The position numbers and the translations under genes were made by a program. A DNA stretch of 64,000 bases, taken from NCBI RefSeq assembly GCF_900230185.1, contig NZ_OCSR01000002.1:992001-1056000 (forward strand), in the 5' to 3' direction. Below the pieces are notes generated by a model that worked only from the letters and a program-made list of their open reading frames with translations, ran no database searches and had not been told where the DNA came from. Shown piece after piece: positions 9,763 through 18,834 of this stretch; within the stretch, counting starts at the first letter, position 1, and each line of letters starts with the position of its first letter. Source of the stretch: Burkholderia sp. OK233 (GTDB lineage Bacteria > Pseudomonadota > Gammaproteobacteria > Burkholderiales > Burkholderiaceae).

Positions 9763-11624
9763 ATTGCCGGCCTCCGCCCGAGGCGGGCAGGCCATTGCGC
9801 GAGTTCGCCACGCTGAGCCGAATGCAACGCGAACTCGGTGAACGCATTGATCGACGCATGCCGGGCAAAAAACTGTTCGAGCACCGCGCCCAACAGATAG
9901 GGGCTATCGCCGGCGAACGCCTGCTCGTCGACGGTCAGCGTCACGCGCACACCGCGGCCAAACACGATGGGGCCGCACTGCGGCAGCCGGCGATAAACCG
10001 GTTCGCAAGCGAGCCGCTGCAGTGCCCCGGTTTGCTTGCGCGTCGCCGCGTCTCCCTGTTGCGCATACAGTCCCAACAGTTCGCGCAGCGCGCGTGCCCC
10101 GGCTTCATCGTCGATATCGGTCAGCGGCTGGTAGTTCAACCCGAGGTGGCTGATGAGCCGCCACGCCGCTGCGTCCTGCGCGAGCGGCGGCCGCGGGCGC
10201 GAGGGTCCGCGCAACACCTTGATGTGCTCGAGCGGCGCGGAGATCTTCGGCGTGAAATCGCTCGCCGAGCCGAGCGGCAACAGTAGCGGCAGATCCCGGT
10301 TCGTACACAGGGTGTCGGCGGAAAGATGCCGCACGCGTTCGTCGAACGGCGCCTGCTGCCGGTCGACGAGCGAGACGAACACTTCCGTTCCGGGGTAGCT
10401 AGTGCGCGCGCCGTTGGCTCGCATCTGCGCGGATGCGACACGCCCCTCGCGCCGGATCGAGTAGTACGCACCTGACTCGCCATTGTCACCGCCGCACGAT
10501 GCGTAGAACGGACGGAAGTCGCAATCGCCTGCGTCGCCGATGCGATGGCCCGTGACGCGCGTCACCGCGTACACCTCGTGATCGAGCGGCCGCACGCGGT
10601 CGACGACCAGATGATATTCGTGGGTGCGCGGCGTAACCGGAATGCGGTCGGTGCGCTTCGGAAACAGATTGACCGCCGGTGTGCAGTTCAACGCCAGATG
10701 TCGCGTATCAACCTCGGATGTGAGCGCCGCGTCATCCCGGTCGAGCAGCAGCGTCAATTCGAATGCACTGCCGCCGCATTGCGCGAGTGCGCGCCGCAAG
10801 CCGCTTACGCTGAAAAAAAGATAGCGTGCGGGGAACGCGAAATATTCCTGGAGGAGCCGGTAACCTTCGAACATCCTGCCGTCGTTCGGCAGCATCGCTT
10901 GCGACGGATGGAATCCTTCGTGCACGATTGCATCTGCGTCGAGGACGGCGGCGTTGCGTGCGGAATCGCTCGGCGCATGAACGACGACGCCGGCCACGTG
11001 AGCGGTGAGCAGCTCGACAAGGCGCGCCGCCTGAGACTCCGGGCCTGACAGGTAGAAAGTCAACTGATCCAGCGGCAGCTGGTTCGCCAGCGCACCGGCC
11101 ATCACCTCGATCCGGATGCGCAGCGCGGCGCGCGCGCGGCGTCTGAGCGCGCCAGGCGGCAGATCAACCGGAACTCCGGTCATCTGCACCTGGGAAATCG
11201 CGAGCGGCCACAACACGAGATCATGGGCCGTACGGAATTGGCACGGCGTCACTTCGCCGCTCGCGACCTTCGCCTGCAACGCAGTGCCGGCCGGCACCGC
11301 GAAGCCTCGCACGAGACTGCCTTCGTTCTGATCCGGTGTCATCTGCACGATCGCCATCGCCGGCATCGGCGCGAGCGCATTCGGATAGACGACATCGAGC
11401 AGGCGCTGCGAAAGGCGCGGAAATTCCGCATCCATCTTCATCTGCACGCGCGCAGTCAGAAAACAGAATCCTTCGAGCAGCCGTTCGACATAGGGATCGG
11501 CGACGTCGATGCCATGCATCCCGAGGCGGCCGGCGATCTTCGGAAACTGCTGCGCGAATTCGGCGCCGAGTTGCCGAAGATAGGTCAGTTCCCGATTGTA
11601 GTAGTCAAGAAATCGCTCGTCCAT
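9759..11624 (-). CDS. tssF: T6SS baseplate subunit TssF
   Basis: A 621-residue baseplate wedge protein. It opens with the family-typical MDERFLDYYNRELTYLRQLG and the ARVQMKMDAEFPRLSQRLLD segment, and contains the LNCTPAVNLFPKRTDRIPV block and the GRMFEGYRLLQEYFAFPARY block that are strongly conserved in TssF. Length is as expected. It begins three bases after tssE and overlaps tssG by four, consistent with co-translation of the TssEFG baseplate module. Confidence 0.96.
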   Translation of the reverse strand: MDERFLDYYNRELTYLRQLGAEFAQQFPKIAGRLGMHGIDVADPYVERLLEGFCFLTARVQMKMDAEFPRLSQRLLDVVYPNALAPMPAMAIVQMTPDQNEGSLVRGFAVPAGTALQAKVASGEVTPCQFRTAHDLVLWPLAISQVQMTGVPVDLPPGALRRRARAALRIRIEVMAGALANQLPLDQLTFYLSGPESQAARLVELLTAHVAGVVVHAPSDSARNAAVLDADAIVHEGFHPSQAMLPNDGRMFEGYRLLQEYFAFPARYLFFSVSGLRRALAQCGGSAFELTLLLDRDDAALTSEVDTRHLALNCTPAVNLFPKRTDRIPVTPRTHEYHLVVDRVRPLDHEVYAVTRVTGHRIGDAGDCDFRPFYASCGGDNGESGAYYSIRREGRVASAQMRANGARTSYPGTEVFVSLVDRQQAPFDERVRHLSADTLCTNRDLPLLLPLGSASDFTPKISAPLEHIKVLRGPSRPRPPLAQDAAAWRLISHLGLNYQPLTDIDDEAGARALRELLGLYAQQGDAATRKQTGALQRLACEPVYRRLPQCGPIVFGRGVRVTLTVDEQAFAGDSPYLLGAVLEQFFARHASINAFTEFALHSAQRGELAQWPARLGRRPAI

Positions 11625-11627
11625 GCG

Positions 11628-12179
11628 CTACACCCCCGGGCGTTCCCTGACCGATACGACGCCCGATTCGAGATCGAGATCGGACAGCAGCAGAATCTCG
11701 AGCGGATACGGTACCGACCACAGGCTTGCGTGGATTTCCAGCGTCAGCCTGTTCTGATGGTTCGCTCCTCGCGGATCCGTCACGCAGCGCACGTCGATGC
11801 TGTCGGCGCGAAATCTCGGCTCGAAGTGCACGAGCGCATCGCGAATCCAGCGCTCGAGCGCGGCATGGTCGATGCCGGACATCTGCACGCCGGCAAGCGG
11901 AGGCACGCCGTAATTGACAACCGAACGCACCACTTCCGGATGGGCCGCCGGATCGATCCCGTCCTGCATGTTCGCTGTATTGAACAGCCAGGACAGATCG
12001 CGCAGGACCGCGGCGCGCAGCTTGCGCTCATCGATCCAGTGCGCCGGCAAAGCTTCCGTGCGCTCGCGGGGCGCTGCGTCGGTAAGCCGGTCGAGCAGCG
12101 CGGGCTGCAGCCGGTCACGCGCGCCGTGCCGCCGCGAGCCGGGCGGGCGGTCCATCGGTTGACTATCGGTTTCGAGCAT
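11628..12179 (-). CDS. tssE: T6SS baseplate subunit TssE (gp25-like)
   Basis: A 183-residue gp25-like wedge protein. Conserved features are the LLDRLTD segment, the LRRDLSWLFNT-like motif (here LRDLSWLFNTAN), the EVVRSVVNYGVPPLAG segment and the acidic-hydrophobic core ALVHFEPRF. These form the handshake region that contacts the first sheath ring. The ATG is preceded by GGGAGG eight bases upstream. It lies 16 bases after hcp and 3 bases before tssF. Confidence 0.95.
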   Translation of the reverse strand: MLETDSQPMDRPPGSRRHGARDRLQPALLDRLTDAAPRERTEALPAHWIDERKLRAAVLRDLSWLFNTANMQDGIDPAAHPEVVRSVVNYGVPPLAGVQMSGIDHAALERWIRDALVHFEPRFRADSIDVRCVTDPRGANHQNRLTLEIHASLWSVPYPLEILLLSDLDLESGVVSVRERPGV

Positions 12180-12195
12180 CGTCGCTGCCTCCCGG

Positions 12196-12687
12196 CTACA
12201 TCTCCTTGTTCTTCTTGATGTCCCACCCCATCGTCACCTCGGCCCCCTTACCGCCGTTCGCGTTCTGTTCCCAGTACTGCTTCTTGACGCGCGCGGCCTG
12301 AAATGCATAGCTCATCAGCAACCGGTCCGCCGCGTCGGCCGGATCGGTGCCGGCCACCTGCGCAGAAGTGACGAGCACCTCTTCGAGCGTCACCCGTGAG
12401 AATTCGATCTGCGTGCCGCCGGTCTTGCACGAGGAAATCTCGACCTTGTCGAGATGCTTGCCGCTCGCGCAGCTTTTGATGATCGCGGGCGCCGCCTTGT
12501 CCATGTACGCGACCACGCTAAGATCGTTGAAGCTGGCCTTGCCGGTACCGCCGCCACCTCCCACTGCCATCGCCGCGGGCTGACTGGCGCCCCACGAGAA
12601 CGACTGGATATCGGTCCATCCCTGATGTTGCTCGTCGGCCGACTCGCCTGTCGTGCCATCCACCTTCATGAACATTGCCACCGCCAT
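12196..12687 (-). CDS. hcp: T6SS inner-tube protein Hcp (TssD)
   Basis: A 163-residue Hcp that assembles into hexameric rings forming the expelled tube. Family markers are MFMKVDGTTGES, the IQSFSWGASQP segment and LSVVAYMDKAAPAIIKSCASG. I chose the ATG 23 codons inside the longest frame because GGAGGG lies just upstream and the protein then starts as Hcp proteins do (MAVAMFMKVDG). There is no C-terminal effector extension. It sits between tssC and tssE in the operon. Confidence 0.96.
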   Translation of the reverse strand: MAVAMFMKVDGTTGESADEQHQGWTDIQSFSWGASQPAAMAVGGGGGTGKASFNDLSVVAYMDKAAPAIIKSCASGKHLDKVEISSCKTGGTQIEFSRVTLEEVLVTSAQVAGTDPADAADRLLMSYAFQAARVKKQYWEQNANGGKGAEVTMGWDIKKNKEM

Positions 12688-12718
12688 CACACCCTCCGAT
12701 TGAAATGAGCGCCACGCA

Positions 12719-14218
12719 TCAGCGATCCACCGTCTTGACCGACGGCAGCCTTGCAACGAGCCGTAACGACACCGTGAGCCCTTCGAGCTGATAGTGCGGA
12801 CGCAGGAAAAACTTCGCCGCGTAGTAGCCAGGGTTATCCTCGACGTCCTCGACGACGACCTGGGCGGCCGCGAGCGGCTTGGTCGCCTTGGTCTGCTGCG
12901 ATGAATTCACGGGGTCGCCGTCGACGTAATTCATGATCCAGTCGTTCATCCATCGCTCCATGTCGCTGCGTTCATGAAACGAGCCGATCTTGTCGCGCAC
13001 GATGCACTTCAGGTAGTGCGCGAAGCGGCAGCACGCGAACAGGTACGGCAACCGCCCGGACAGGCGCGCGTTGGCCGACGCGTCGGGATCGTGATATTCG
13101 GCACTGTTCAGGAGTGACTGCGCGCCGATGAATGCGGCGACATCGGAGTTCTTGCGATGCACGAGCGGCATCAGTCCGTTTTTCGCGAGTTCGGCTTCGC
13201 GCCGGTCGCTGATTGCAATCTCGGTCGGGCATTTCATGTCGATGCCGCCGTCGTCGGTCGGAAACGTGTGGCACGGCAGATTCTCGACCACGCCTCCCGA
13301 CTCGACGCCGCGAATCGACGAGCACCAGCCGTACAGCTTGAACGAACGGTTGATATTCGCGGCCATCGCGTAGGCGGCATTGGCCCACGTATAGCGGTCG
13401 TGGCGCGCGCCGTCGGTTTCCTCCTCGAAGTCGAATTCGTCGACGGGATCGGTGCGCGCGCCATACGGCAGGCGGGCAAGAAAGCGCGGCATTGCCAGGC
13501 CCAGATAGCGTGCATCCTCCGACTCGCGCAAGCTGCGCCACGCGGCGTACTCGGTGTTCTGGAAGATTTTCGTCAGGTCGCGGGGATCCGATAGCTGCTG
13601 CCACGACTCCATCTGCATCAGCGCGGGAGACGCTCCTCCAATGAAAGGCGCATGCGCCGCCGCGGAGATTTTCGCAAGCTCGCCGAGCATCTCGACATCC
13701 GGTGGGGAATGGTCGAAATGGTAGTCGCCGACGATGCAGCCGAACGGCTCACCGCCCAACTGTCCGTACTCGTCTTCATAGACCTTCTTGAATAGCGGAC
13801 TCTGGTCCCATGCAACGCCCTTGTGGCGCTTGAGCATGCGTGCGAGTTCCCGTTTGCTTGCCGGCAGCACGCGGATTTTCAGCAGCTCGTCGGTCTCGGT
13901 GTGATTCACAAGATAATGCAGGCCACGCCATGCGCCCTCGAGTTGCTGAAATTCCGGGTGGTGCAGAATCTGATTGATCTGCTCACCCAGCTTCCGGTCC
14001 ACTTCGCCGATCAGTTGCGCAATCGCGTCGTAGGCATCGGACGACAACGTGGCCGTGTTCTCCAGGGCCTGATGGGCGAGCGTGCGCACCGCGCGTTGCA
14101 CCGCGTCGCGAGCCTGCTCGGTCTTCGGCTTGACTTCCGCGTCGAGTAGCGCGGAAAACCGCTCGTCCGTCAGCGTCGCTTCAACCACCTGTGTCAGTGT
14201 CTGCGGACTCCTATTCAT
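12719..14218 (-). CDS. tssC: T6SS contractile sheath large subunit TssC
   Basis: A 499-residue large sheath subunit. Recognisable blocks are FQQLEGAWRGLHYLVNHTET, GEPFGCIVGDYHFDHSPPDVE, PFIGGASPALM, LARLPYG and the C-terminal RPHYQLEGLTVSLRLVARLPS. TssC intertwines with TssB to form the sheath that contracts on firing. Its first eight bases overlap the end of tssB, which ensures matched synthesis of the two partners. Length is normal. Confidence 0.97.
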   Translation of the reverse strand: MNRSPQTLTQVVEATLTDERFSALLDAEVKPKTEQARDAVQRAVRTLAHQALENTATLSSDAYDAIAQLIGEVDRKLGEQINQILHHPEFQQLEGAWRGLHYLVNHTETDELLKIRVLPASKRELARMLKRHKGVAWDQSPLFKKVYEDEYGQLGGEPFGCIVGDYHFDHSPPDVEMLGELAKISAAAHAPFIGGASPALMQMESWQQLSDPRDLTKIFQNTEYAAWRSLRESEDARYLGLAMPRFLARLPYGARTDPVDEFDFEEETDGARHDRYTWANAAYAMAANINRSFKLYGWCSSIRGVESGGVVENLPCHTFPTDDGGIDMKCPTEIAISDRREAELAKNGLMPLVHRKNSDVAAFIGAQSLLNSAEYHDPDASANARLSGRLPYLFACCRFAHYLKCIVRDKIGSFHERSDMERWMNDWIMNYVDGDPVNSSQQTKATKPLAAAQVVVEDVEDNPGYYAAKFFLRPHYQLEGLTVSLRLVARLPSVKTVDR

Positions 14219-14771
14219 GATCTTCTCCTTCGAGACGCGGGGTATCGCCGGCCTGCGGCGACTCGCCGCTCACACCGGTTCCGGCAAGGGCTGCAAGCAA
14301 GGCCGGATTCGCAAGCGCCCGCGCGATCAGCTGTTCCGCGCCGCGCTTGCCGTCGATATACGACAGCAGGTTCGCGAGTTCAGTGCGTGCGTCGAGTAGC
14401 CGCCGCAGAGGCTCAACGTGACGCGCGAGCGCCGCCGGCGCGAAGTCGTCCATGCTTTGAAACGCGATGTCGACCTTCAGCTTGCCGTCTCCGGTCAACG
14501 TGTTGTCCACCTCGAGCGACAGCGCCGGCGCGAGCGCCTTCATGCGCTCGTCGAAGCTGTCGACGTCGATCTCCATGAACTTGCGCTCGGCGAGATCGGG
14601 CAGCGGCGTGGCCCGATGTCCGGCCAGATCGGCCAGCACGCCCATCACGAATGGCAGTTGCACCTTCTGCTGCGCACCGTAGAGTTCGACGTCGTATTCG
14701 ATCTGGACCCGAGGCGCGCGATTGCGCGCAATCTGTTTCTGTCCGCTGGATGAAAGTTTCTGACGTGGCAT
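14211..14771 (-). CDS. tssB: T6SS contractile sheath small subunit TssB
   Basis: A 186-residue small sheath subunit. It carries the family segments QIEYDVELYGAQQKVQLPFV, VLADLAG, RKFMEIDVDSFDERM and FQSMDDFAPAALARHVEPLRRL. The start at MPRQKLSSSGQKQIARNRAPR is supported by GGGGAG nine bases upstream; a GTG seven codons earlier is possible. The C-terminal tail after residue 165 is variable and low in complexity. It overlaps tssC by eight bases and is separated from tssA by a 90-base spacer, the largest gap in this part of the operon. Confidence 0.96.
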   Translation of the reverse strand: MPRQKLSSSGQKQIARNRAPRVQIEYDVELYGAQQKVQLPFVMGVLADLAGHRATPLPDLAERKFMEIDVDSFDERMKALAPALSLEVDNTLTGDGKLKVDIAFQSMDDFAPAALARHVEPLRRLLDARTELANLLSYIDGKRGAEQLIARALANPALLAALAGTGVSGESPQAGDTPRLEGEDHE

Positions 14772-14861
14772 TCGCTCATACTCCCCGCGCACCCGATGTG
14801 CGCTGACCCTGGTTCAACGGTAAGAGGCATGCGACCATTCGCCGGCATCGCACGCCCCGCT

Positions 14862-15920
14862 CTACGCATCGGTGCGCCGCCCGCTCAACAGCTCGACCTG
14901 TTGCAGACTCTCCGGCGCGATGTCTCTGACGATCTCGTAGAAATCGAGCGTCAGCAGACGCTGCACGCGGCGCAGCAGCAGCGGCGCCGGATGGCTCGGT
15001 TCGTGGTCCTCGAAATAGCGGCAGATCTTGTCGAGCACGAGCCCGACATCGCCCCGGTTTGTGAACTCGGCGTCACGCCATGTGTGTGGCGGCGGCACGC
15101 CGGGTGCGCTATTGCGACCGGTGCGGTAACCCTGGCCGGCATCGACATTGACATCGGTGTTGCCGTGCGCGGACGCGTCGCGTTGTGCGACACCAGCGTC
15201 GCGCGTGTCGCCCCCAGGCGGCTCGCCCACTTCGTGGCCTATGCGCCGCAGCGCCAGTTCGCAACGGCTCGGCTCGGGTATCCATTGCGCGCCGAGCCGG
15301 GTAGTCACGATCGCGCGAATCGCGTCGAGACCGTCGAGCACCGCCTGCGTGGCAAGCCACTCGCGCCCGCCTTCGTCCCGCAATCGTTCCAGTTCGCGCT
15401 TCAGGCGCCCGGGGCCACCAGGATAATGGGCCGCGTCGAGCGCGCGGCCGTCGAGCACGTCGGCAACCTCGCGCACACTGAGCGTGCCGGCGAGCAACTG
15501 TTCGCGCGCGGATCCTGCGCACGCATGCGCGCCGACGAGTTCGGCAAGCGCGTTCATGCGCGGCGCCGGGTCGGCCTCACCGTCGACGGACAACGCCGGA
15601 TGCAGATCGTCCCAGTAATCATCAAGCCATGTCCGCACGAGTGTCAGCCCGTCCGCATAACCTTCCAGACCGCGAGAGTCGATCCAGGCGCGCACCAGCG
15701 GCGGCGCAATGCGCAGATCCCTCGTGCGCGCGAGCAACGACTGCGCGAGGCGTTCGACTTCGGCCCAGTCCGGTGTCTCGGCCGCGATGAGCGTTGCGCC
15801 ATACTGCTGCTCGGGCCGGCCCGCCGCGGACTGTTGCAGCCGCAGAAAGTCGGCGTCGTACTCGAGATCGGGCCCGCATCGCGAGTTCGTATCGATGGGG
15901 GCAAGAAAGCGTTCAATCAT
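14862..15920 (-). CDS. tssA: T6SS assembly protein TssA (ImpA N-terminal family)
   Basis: A protein of about 352 residues that caps and guides tube and sheath polymerisation. The N-terminal region shows the ImpA_N signature: DLEYDADFLRLQQ, PDWAEVERLAQSLLARTRDLR and YADGLTLVRTWLDDYWDDLHP. The C-terminal part (VLDKICRYFEDHEPSHPAPLLLRRVQRL) matches the short TssA class with the DHEPSHPAPLLLRRA motif. The start is uncertain: ATG at 15920 has AGGA upstream, another ATG lies nine codons earlier (15947), and the frame stays open still further upstream without similarity. It lies between ppkA and tssB. Confidence 0.93.
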   Translation of the reverse strand: MIERFLAPIDTNSRCGPDLEYDADFLRLQQSAAGRPEQQYGATLIAAETPDWAEVERLAQSLLARTRDLRIAPPLVRAWIDSRGLEGYADGLTLVRTWLDDYWDDLHPALSVDGEADPAPRMNALAELVGAHACAGSAREQLLAGTLSVREVADVLDGRALDAAHYPGGPGRLKRELERLRDEGGREWLATQAVLDGLDAIRAIVTTRLGAQWIPEPSRCELALRRIGHEVGEPPGGDTRDAGVAQRDASAHGNTDVNVDAGQGYRTGRNSAPGVPPPHTWRDAEFTNRGDVGLVLDKICRYFEDHEPSHPAPLLLRRVQRLLTLDFYEIVRDIAPESLQQVELLSGRRTDA

Positions 15921-15975
15921 GTCGATGATTTCCTGTGCAAGGCGCATGCGCCCACGCGAAAGGTGGTATCGCAGG

Positions 15976-18072
15976 TCATTCGAACGTGTAGCTGATGCTG
16001 ACCGGACCGCCGCCGGCATCGAGCCGGACCGTGCGCCGCATCGGCGGCAACTCGCCATTGCGAATTTCGATGTCGTAGGTGCCGGGCGCAAGCGCGAGCG
16101 TCTTCAGCGGCGGGCTGACGCCGCGCTTGACACCGCCGACATAGACTTCGCCCCACGGATAGACCTGGAACCGGACCGGCACGAGCTTTACCGTCTTGCG
16201 ATCGTCGCTGACGACAACACCCTGTGCGACGCTCTGCCCGGACGCGTCGACAGCGGATGCGGCCTGCGCGTCGGCCGTGATCGAAGCAGATGCCGCCTGC
16301 GTGCCGGCAGCGATCGAGTCCGGTGCCGACGCAGCCGTGGCGGGAGCAGCCGCCGCATTCACCGATTCGACCTGCTCGCGAGGCGCGGACACACTCGCGC
16401 CGGACGCTTGCGCCGCCTGCGGAGGCTCGACCGGAACGGCCTTTGCCAGGGGTGGCGCGGGCTCGCGCGGAACGACCACGACAGGCGCGTGAACCTCGGG
16501 CGTCATCGTCGCGGCAAAGCGTTGTTCCGGGGCCTGTATGGCGAACTGCAGCAATTTGAACGTGCCGGCGCATGCCGCAACGATCAGGACCAGCGCACCC
16601 GCGATCGTATAGGGACGGCGGCCGCCTGCGCGCTGCGCGCCGTGGCCTGACGCCAATCCCCGCGCGGTAGCGACAAACGTATGCAGCGCAGCGGCAAACC
16701 GCGCGACGCCCAGGATCGGACGCCGCGGCTCGCCGCCTGTGGGGGTGCCATGAACGCCGCGGTGCCGGTCATCCTGCTGCCCCTCGGCAGCCGGCTGGCT
16801 TTGCGTGACCTGTGGTGTTTCGGCGATGTGGCTCGCTTCGGCATCGCTGCTCGCCGCATCGTTGAGCAGACCTGCCGCACCCTGAATCACCGCGCCGTTT
16901 TGGTCTTTATCGCCTGCATCAGCGTCTGACGAAACTGACGATTCGCCTGCGGAAGACGGCTGCCGGACGCCCGGCAAATCACCGGCACCCGTGTGCGATT
17001 CATCCGCTTGCACTGCCGCTCCAACTGTCGCCGCCGCGGCGTCGGCAGCCCTGTCCCGTTGCGCACCTTCAGGCATCGCTGCGGCCGCCCTCGTTCCTTG
17101 CGAGCGATCGCCCACGATATACATCCCCGCACCCGCTTCGCGCAGTCCCAGCAACTGTGCGAACGCCGCCACGGAGTCCGGACGGTCGGCGATGCGCAAC
17201 TGCAATGCATGGTCGATCGCCTCCAGAAACGTTCGGCTGTATCGTTCGCGACCGGGAAATTCGCGCGACGCAAGCGGCTGCCAGGTATCCTGAATGCTGC
17301 GCACGACGGCGGCGGTTGGCGGATCGCCGACGATCATCGCGTGAACCAGCGCGCCGAGCGAATAGATATCGGTCCACGGCCCCTGCGCGAATGCGGGGTC
17401 GTCCGTGTACTGCTCGATCGGCGCATAGCCCGGCTTGAGCATCACCGAGGTTTCGTCGACGGCGTCGCCGATCGTTTTGCGCGCCGCGCCGAAGTCCAGC
17501 AGTACGGGTTTGCCGTCGGACCTGATCAGCACATTGTCGAGCGAAATGTCGCGGTGAAAGCATTGCGCGCGATGCAGTGTGCCAAGCGCGCCGAGCAATG
17601 CGGCAAGCAGGCTCATCAGCTCCGCTTCGCTCATCGGCGCATGCGTCGCCGCACGCTGCTTCAACGTCTGCCCTTCGTAATACGGCATCACCATGTACGC
17701 GGTGCCATGGCTTTGCCAGAACTGCAACACCTTCACAAGATCGGGATGATCGAATTGCGCGAGTAGCCTCGCCTCATTCAGGAATGCGGCACGCCCTGAG
17801 TCGAATGCCTGGGCAAAGCGGTCCGCGCGCAGGCATACGGTGAAATCGCCGCCGCGCCGCGCGAGCAGCGAGGGCATGTATTCCTTGACGGCGACCGCAC
17901 GCTGCAACGTGCGATCGAACGCCCGATAGACGATGCCGAAACCGCCGATCCCGAGCACCGAGTCCAGCTCGAATTCGCCAAGCCGGTGCCCGATCGGCAG
18001 CGGCCGCGATCCGCCAGCCTGCCCCTCGTCGGAAGCAGCCGTCATGCGTTCTTTAAACAACGGGTCCATCAT
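15976..18072 (-). CDS. ppkA: T6SS regulatory Ser/Thr kinase PpkA with PEGA-like C-terminal domain
   Basis: A 698-residue membrane-anchored Hanks-type kinase. Residues 35-310 hold the catalytic domain: glycine loop GIGGFG, lysine in VAVKEY (about 63), HRD in HRDISLDN (173-175) and DFG (193-195). A disordered Ala/Gly-rich linker follows. One membrane segment (TIAGALVLIVAACAGTF) lies near residue 500. The periplasmic part ends in a PEGA-like domain (YPWGEVYVGGVKRGVSPP...LAPGTYDIEI). In the known threonine-phosphorylation pathway such kinases phosphorylate an FHA protein to trigger assembly; tagH and pppA in the divergent operon complete that circuit. The ATG is preceded by GAGAGGT. Confidence 0.93.
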   Translation of the reverse strand: MMDPLFKERMTAASDEGQAGGSRPLPIGHRLGEFELDSVLGIGGFGIVYRAFDRTLQRAVAVKEYMPSLLARRGGDFTVCLRADRFAQAFDSGRAAFLNEARLLAQFDHPDLVKVLQFWQSHGTAYMVMPYYEGQTLKQRAATHAPMSEAELMSLLAALLGALGTLHRAQCFHRDISLDNVLIRSDGKPVLLDFGAARKTIGDAVDETSVMLKPGYAPIEQYTDDPAFAQGPWTDIYSLGALVHAMIVGDPPTAAVVRSIQDTWQPLASREFPGRERYSRTFLEAIDHALQLRIADRPDSVAAFAQLLGLREAGAGMYIVGDRSQGTRAAAAMPEGAQRDRAADAAAATVGAAVQADESHTGAGDLPGVRQPSSAGESSVSSDADAGDKDQNGAVIQGAAGLLNDAASSDAEASHIAETPQVTQSQPAAEGQQDDRHRGVHGTPTGGEPRRPILGVARFAAALHTFVATARGLASGHGAQRAGGRRPYTIAGALVLIVAACAGTFKLLQFAIQAPEQRFAATMTPEVHAPVVVVPREPAPPLAKAVPVEPPQAAQASGASVSAPREQVESVNAAAAPATAASAPDSIAAGTQAASASITADAQAASAVDASGQSVAQGVVVSDDRKTVKLVPVRFQVYPWGEVYVGGVKRGVSPPLKTLALAPGTYDIEIRNGELPPMRRTVRLDAGGGPVSISYTFE

Positions 18073-18138
18073 CCACGACCTCTCGTCAATACTGCTTCGG
18101 GCAAGCGCGCGGGAATACCGCCACGCGTCGCCGCAACG

Positions 18139-18834
18139 TCAATACGTATCGCGCGGCGGCACGCCGAAAATCGTCTGAAACAGCTGCGCATCGAACCTGC
18201 CGGTATGCGCGTGCGTTTTCGGCAACACGTCGTCTGCCTGATAGGTCCACCAGAAGCTCGTCATTCCGTGCGGATCGAAGTACTCGGCCAGATTGGGCCA
18301 GCCTGCCGTGTGTTCAGTCGCGCGTGCTACACCGCCTGGCTGCACCACGCTGTCCCGTTCCGCGAAGGCCTCTGTGTCGCGCGGAAGCCGTATGCGGCTT
18401 AACGCCAGATCGAGTTGCTCGGGCCCCTGCGCATCGCGGACAGCATCGAGCAGCGCCGCCCCGACCTGCCGGAAAAACCCGCCGGCCGAGGCGGTCGTAT
18501 GACTCGAATAGCCGACCGCGTCCAGTGCAAGCGTCGCGATGACGGGGTAATAGCGGCCGACGCGGTCACAACTCGGTGCGAGGCTGCCGAGCTGAACACA
18601 GTCGGCGCCGGAGCCCGCCGGGATCACGAAGTTCCACACTGGTGCAATCGCGAAATAGCGGCTCAGTGCGTCCGGCGCGCCCTGGCGAAGCGCGGCCATC
18701 CCCTGCTGAATCCAGCGGTCCCACCATGCGGCAAGCCCCGCGGACAGCCCACGGTTGACGAAGTCGCCCGCACCGGGGACCTTCCCGTACCAGCCGGGCC
18801 ACAACACGTGGCCGTTCGCCTCTGCGATCCTCAT
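18139..18834 (-). CDS. tagF: T6SS-associated repressor TagF (ImpM family)
   Basis: A 231-residue TagF/ImpM protein. The family markers are WPGWYGKVPGAGDFVNRGL at the N-terminus, FVIPAGSGADCVQLGSLAPSCDRVGRYYP in the middle, and SFWWTY near the end. In other bacteria TagF blocks T6SS assembly after translation, independently of the kinase path. I chose the ATG that overlaps the tssM stop as ATGA; a GTG five codons earlier is possible. No fused phosphatase domain is present here, in keeping with a separate pppA. Confidence 0.94.
   Translation of the reverse strand: MRIAEANGHVLWPGWYGKVPGAGDFVNRGLSAGLAAWWDRWIQQGMAALRQGAPDALSRYFAIAPVWNFVIPAGSGADCVQLGSLAPSCDRVGRYYPVIATLALDAVGYSSHTTASAGGFFRQVGAALLDAVRDAQGPEQLDLALSRIRLPRDTEAFAERDSVVQPGGVARATEHTAGWPNLAEYFDPHGMTSFWWTYQADDVLPKTHAHTGRFDAQLFQTIFGVPPRDTY

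Noticed and set aside
14796..15995. A 399-codon plus-strand frame opposite tssA.
   Set aside because: tssA on the other strand has family motifs across its length; this frame has none.
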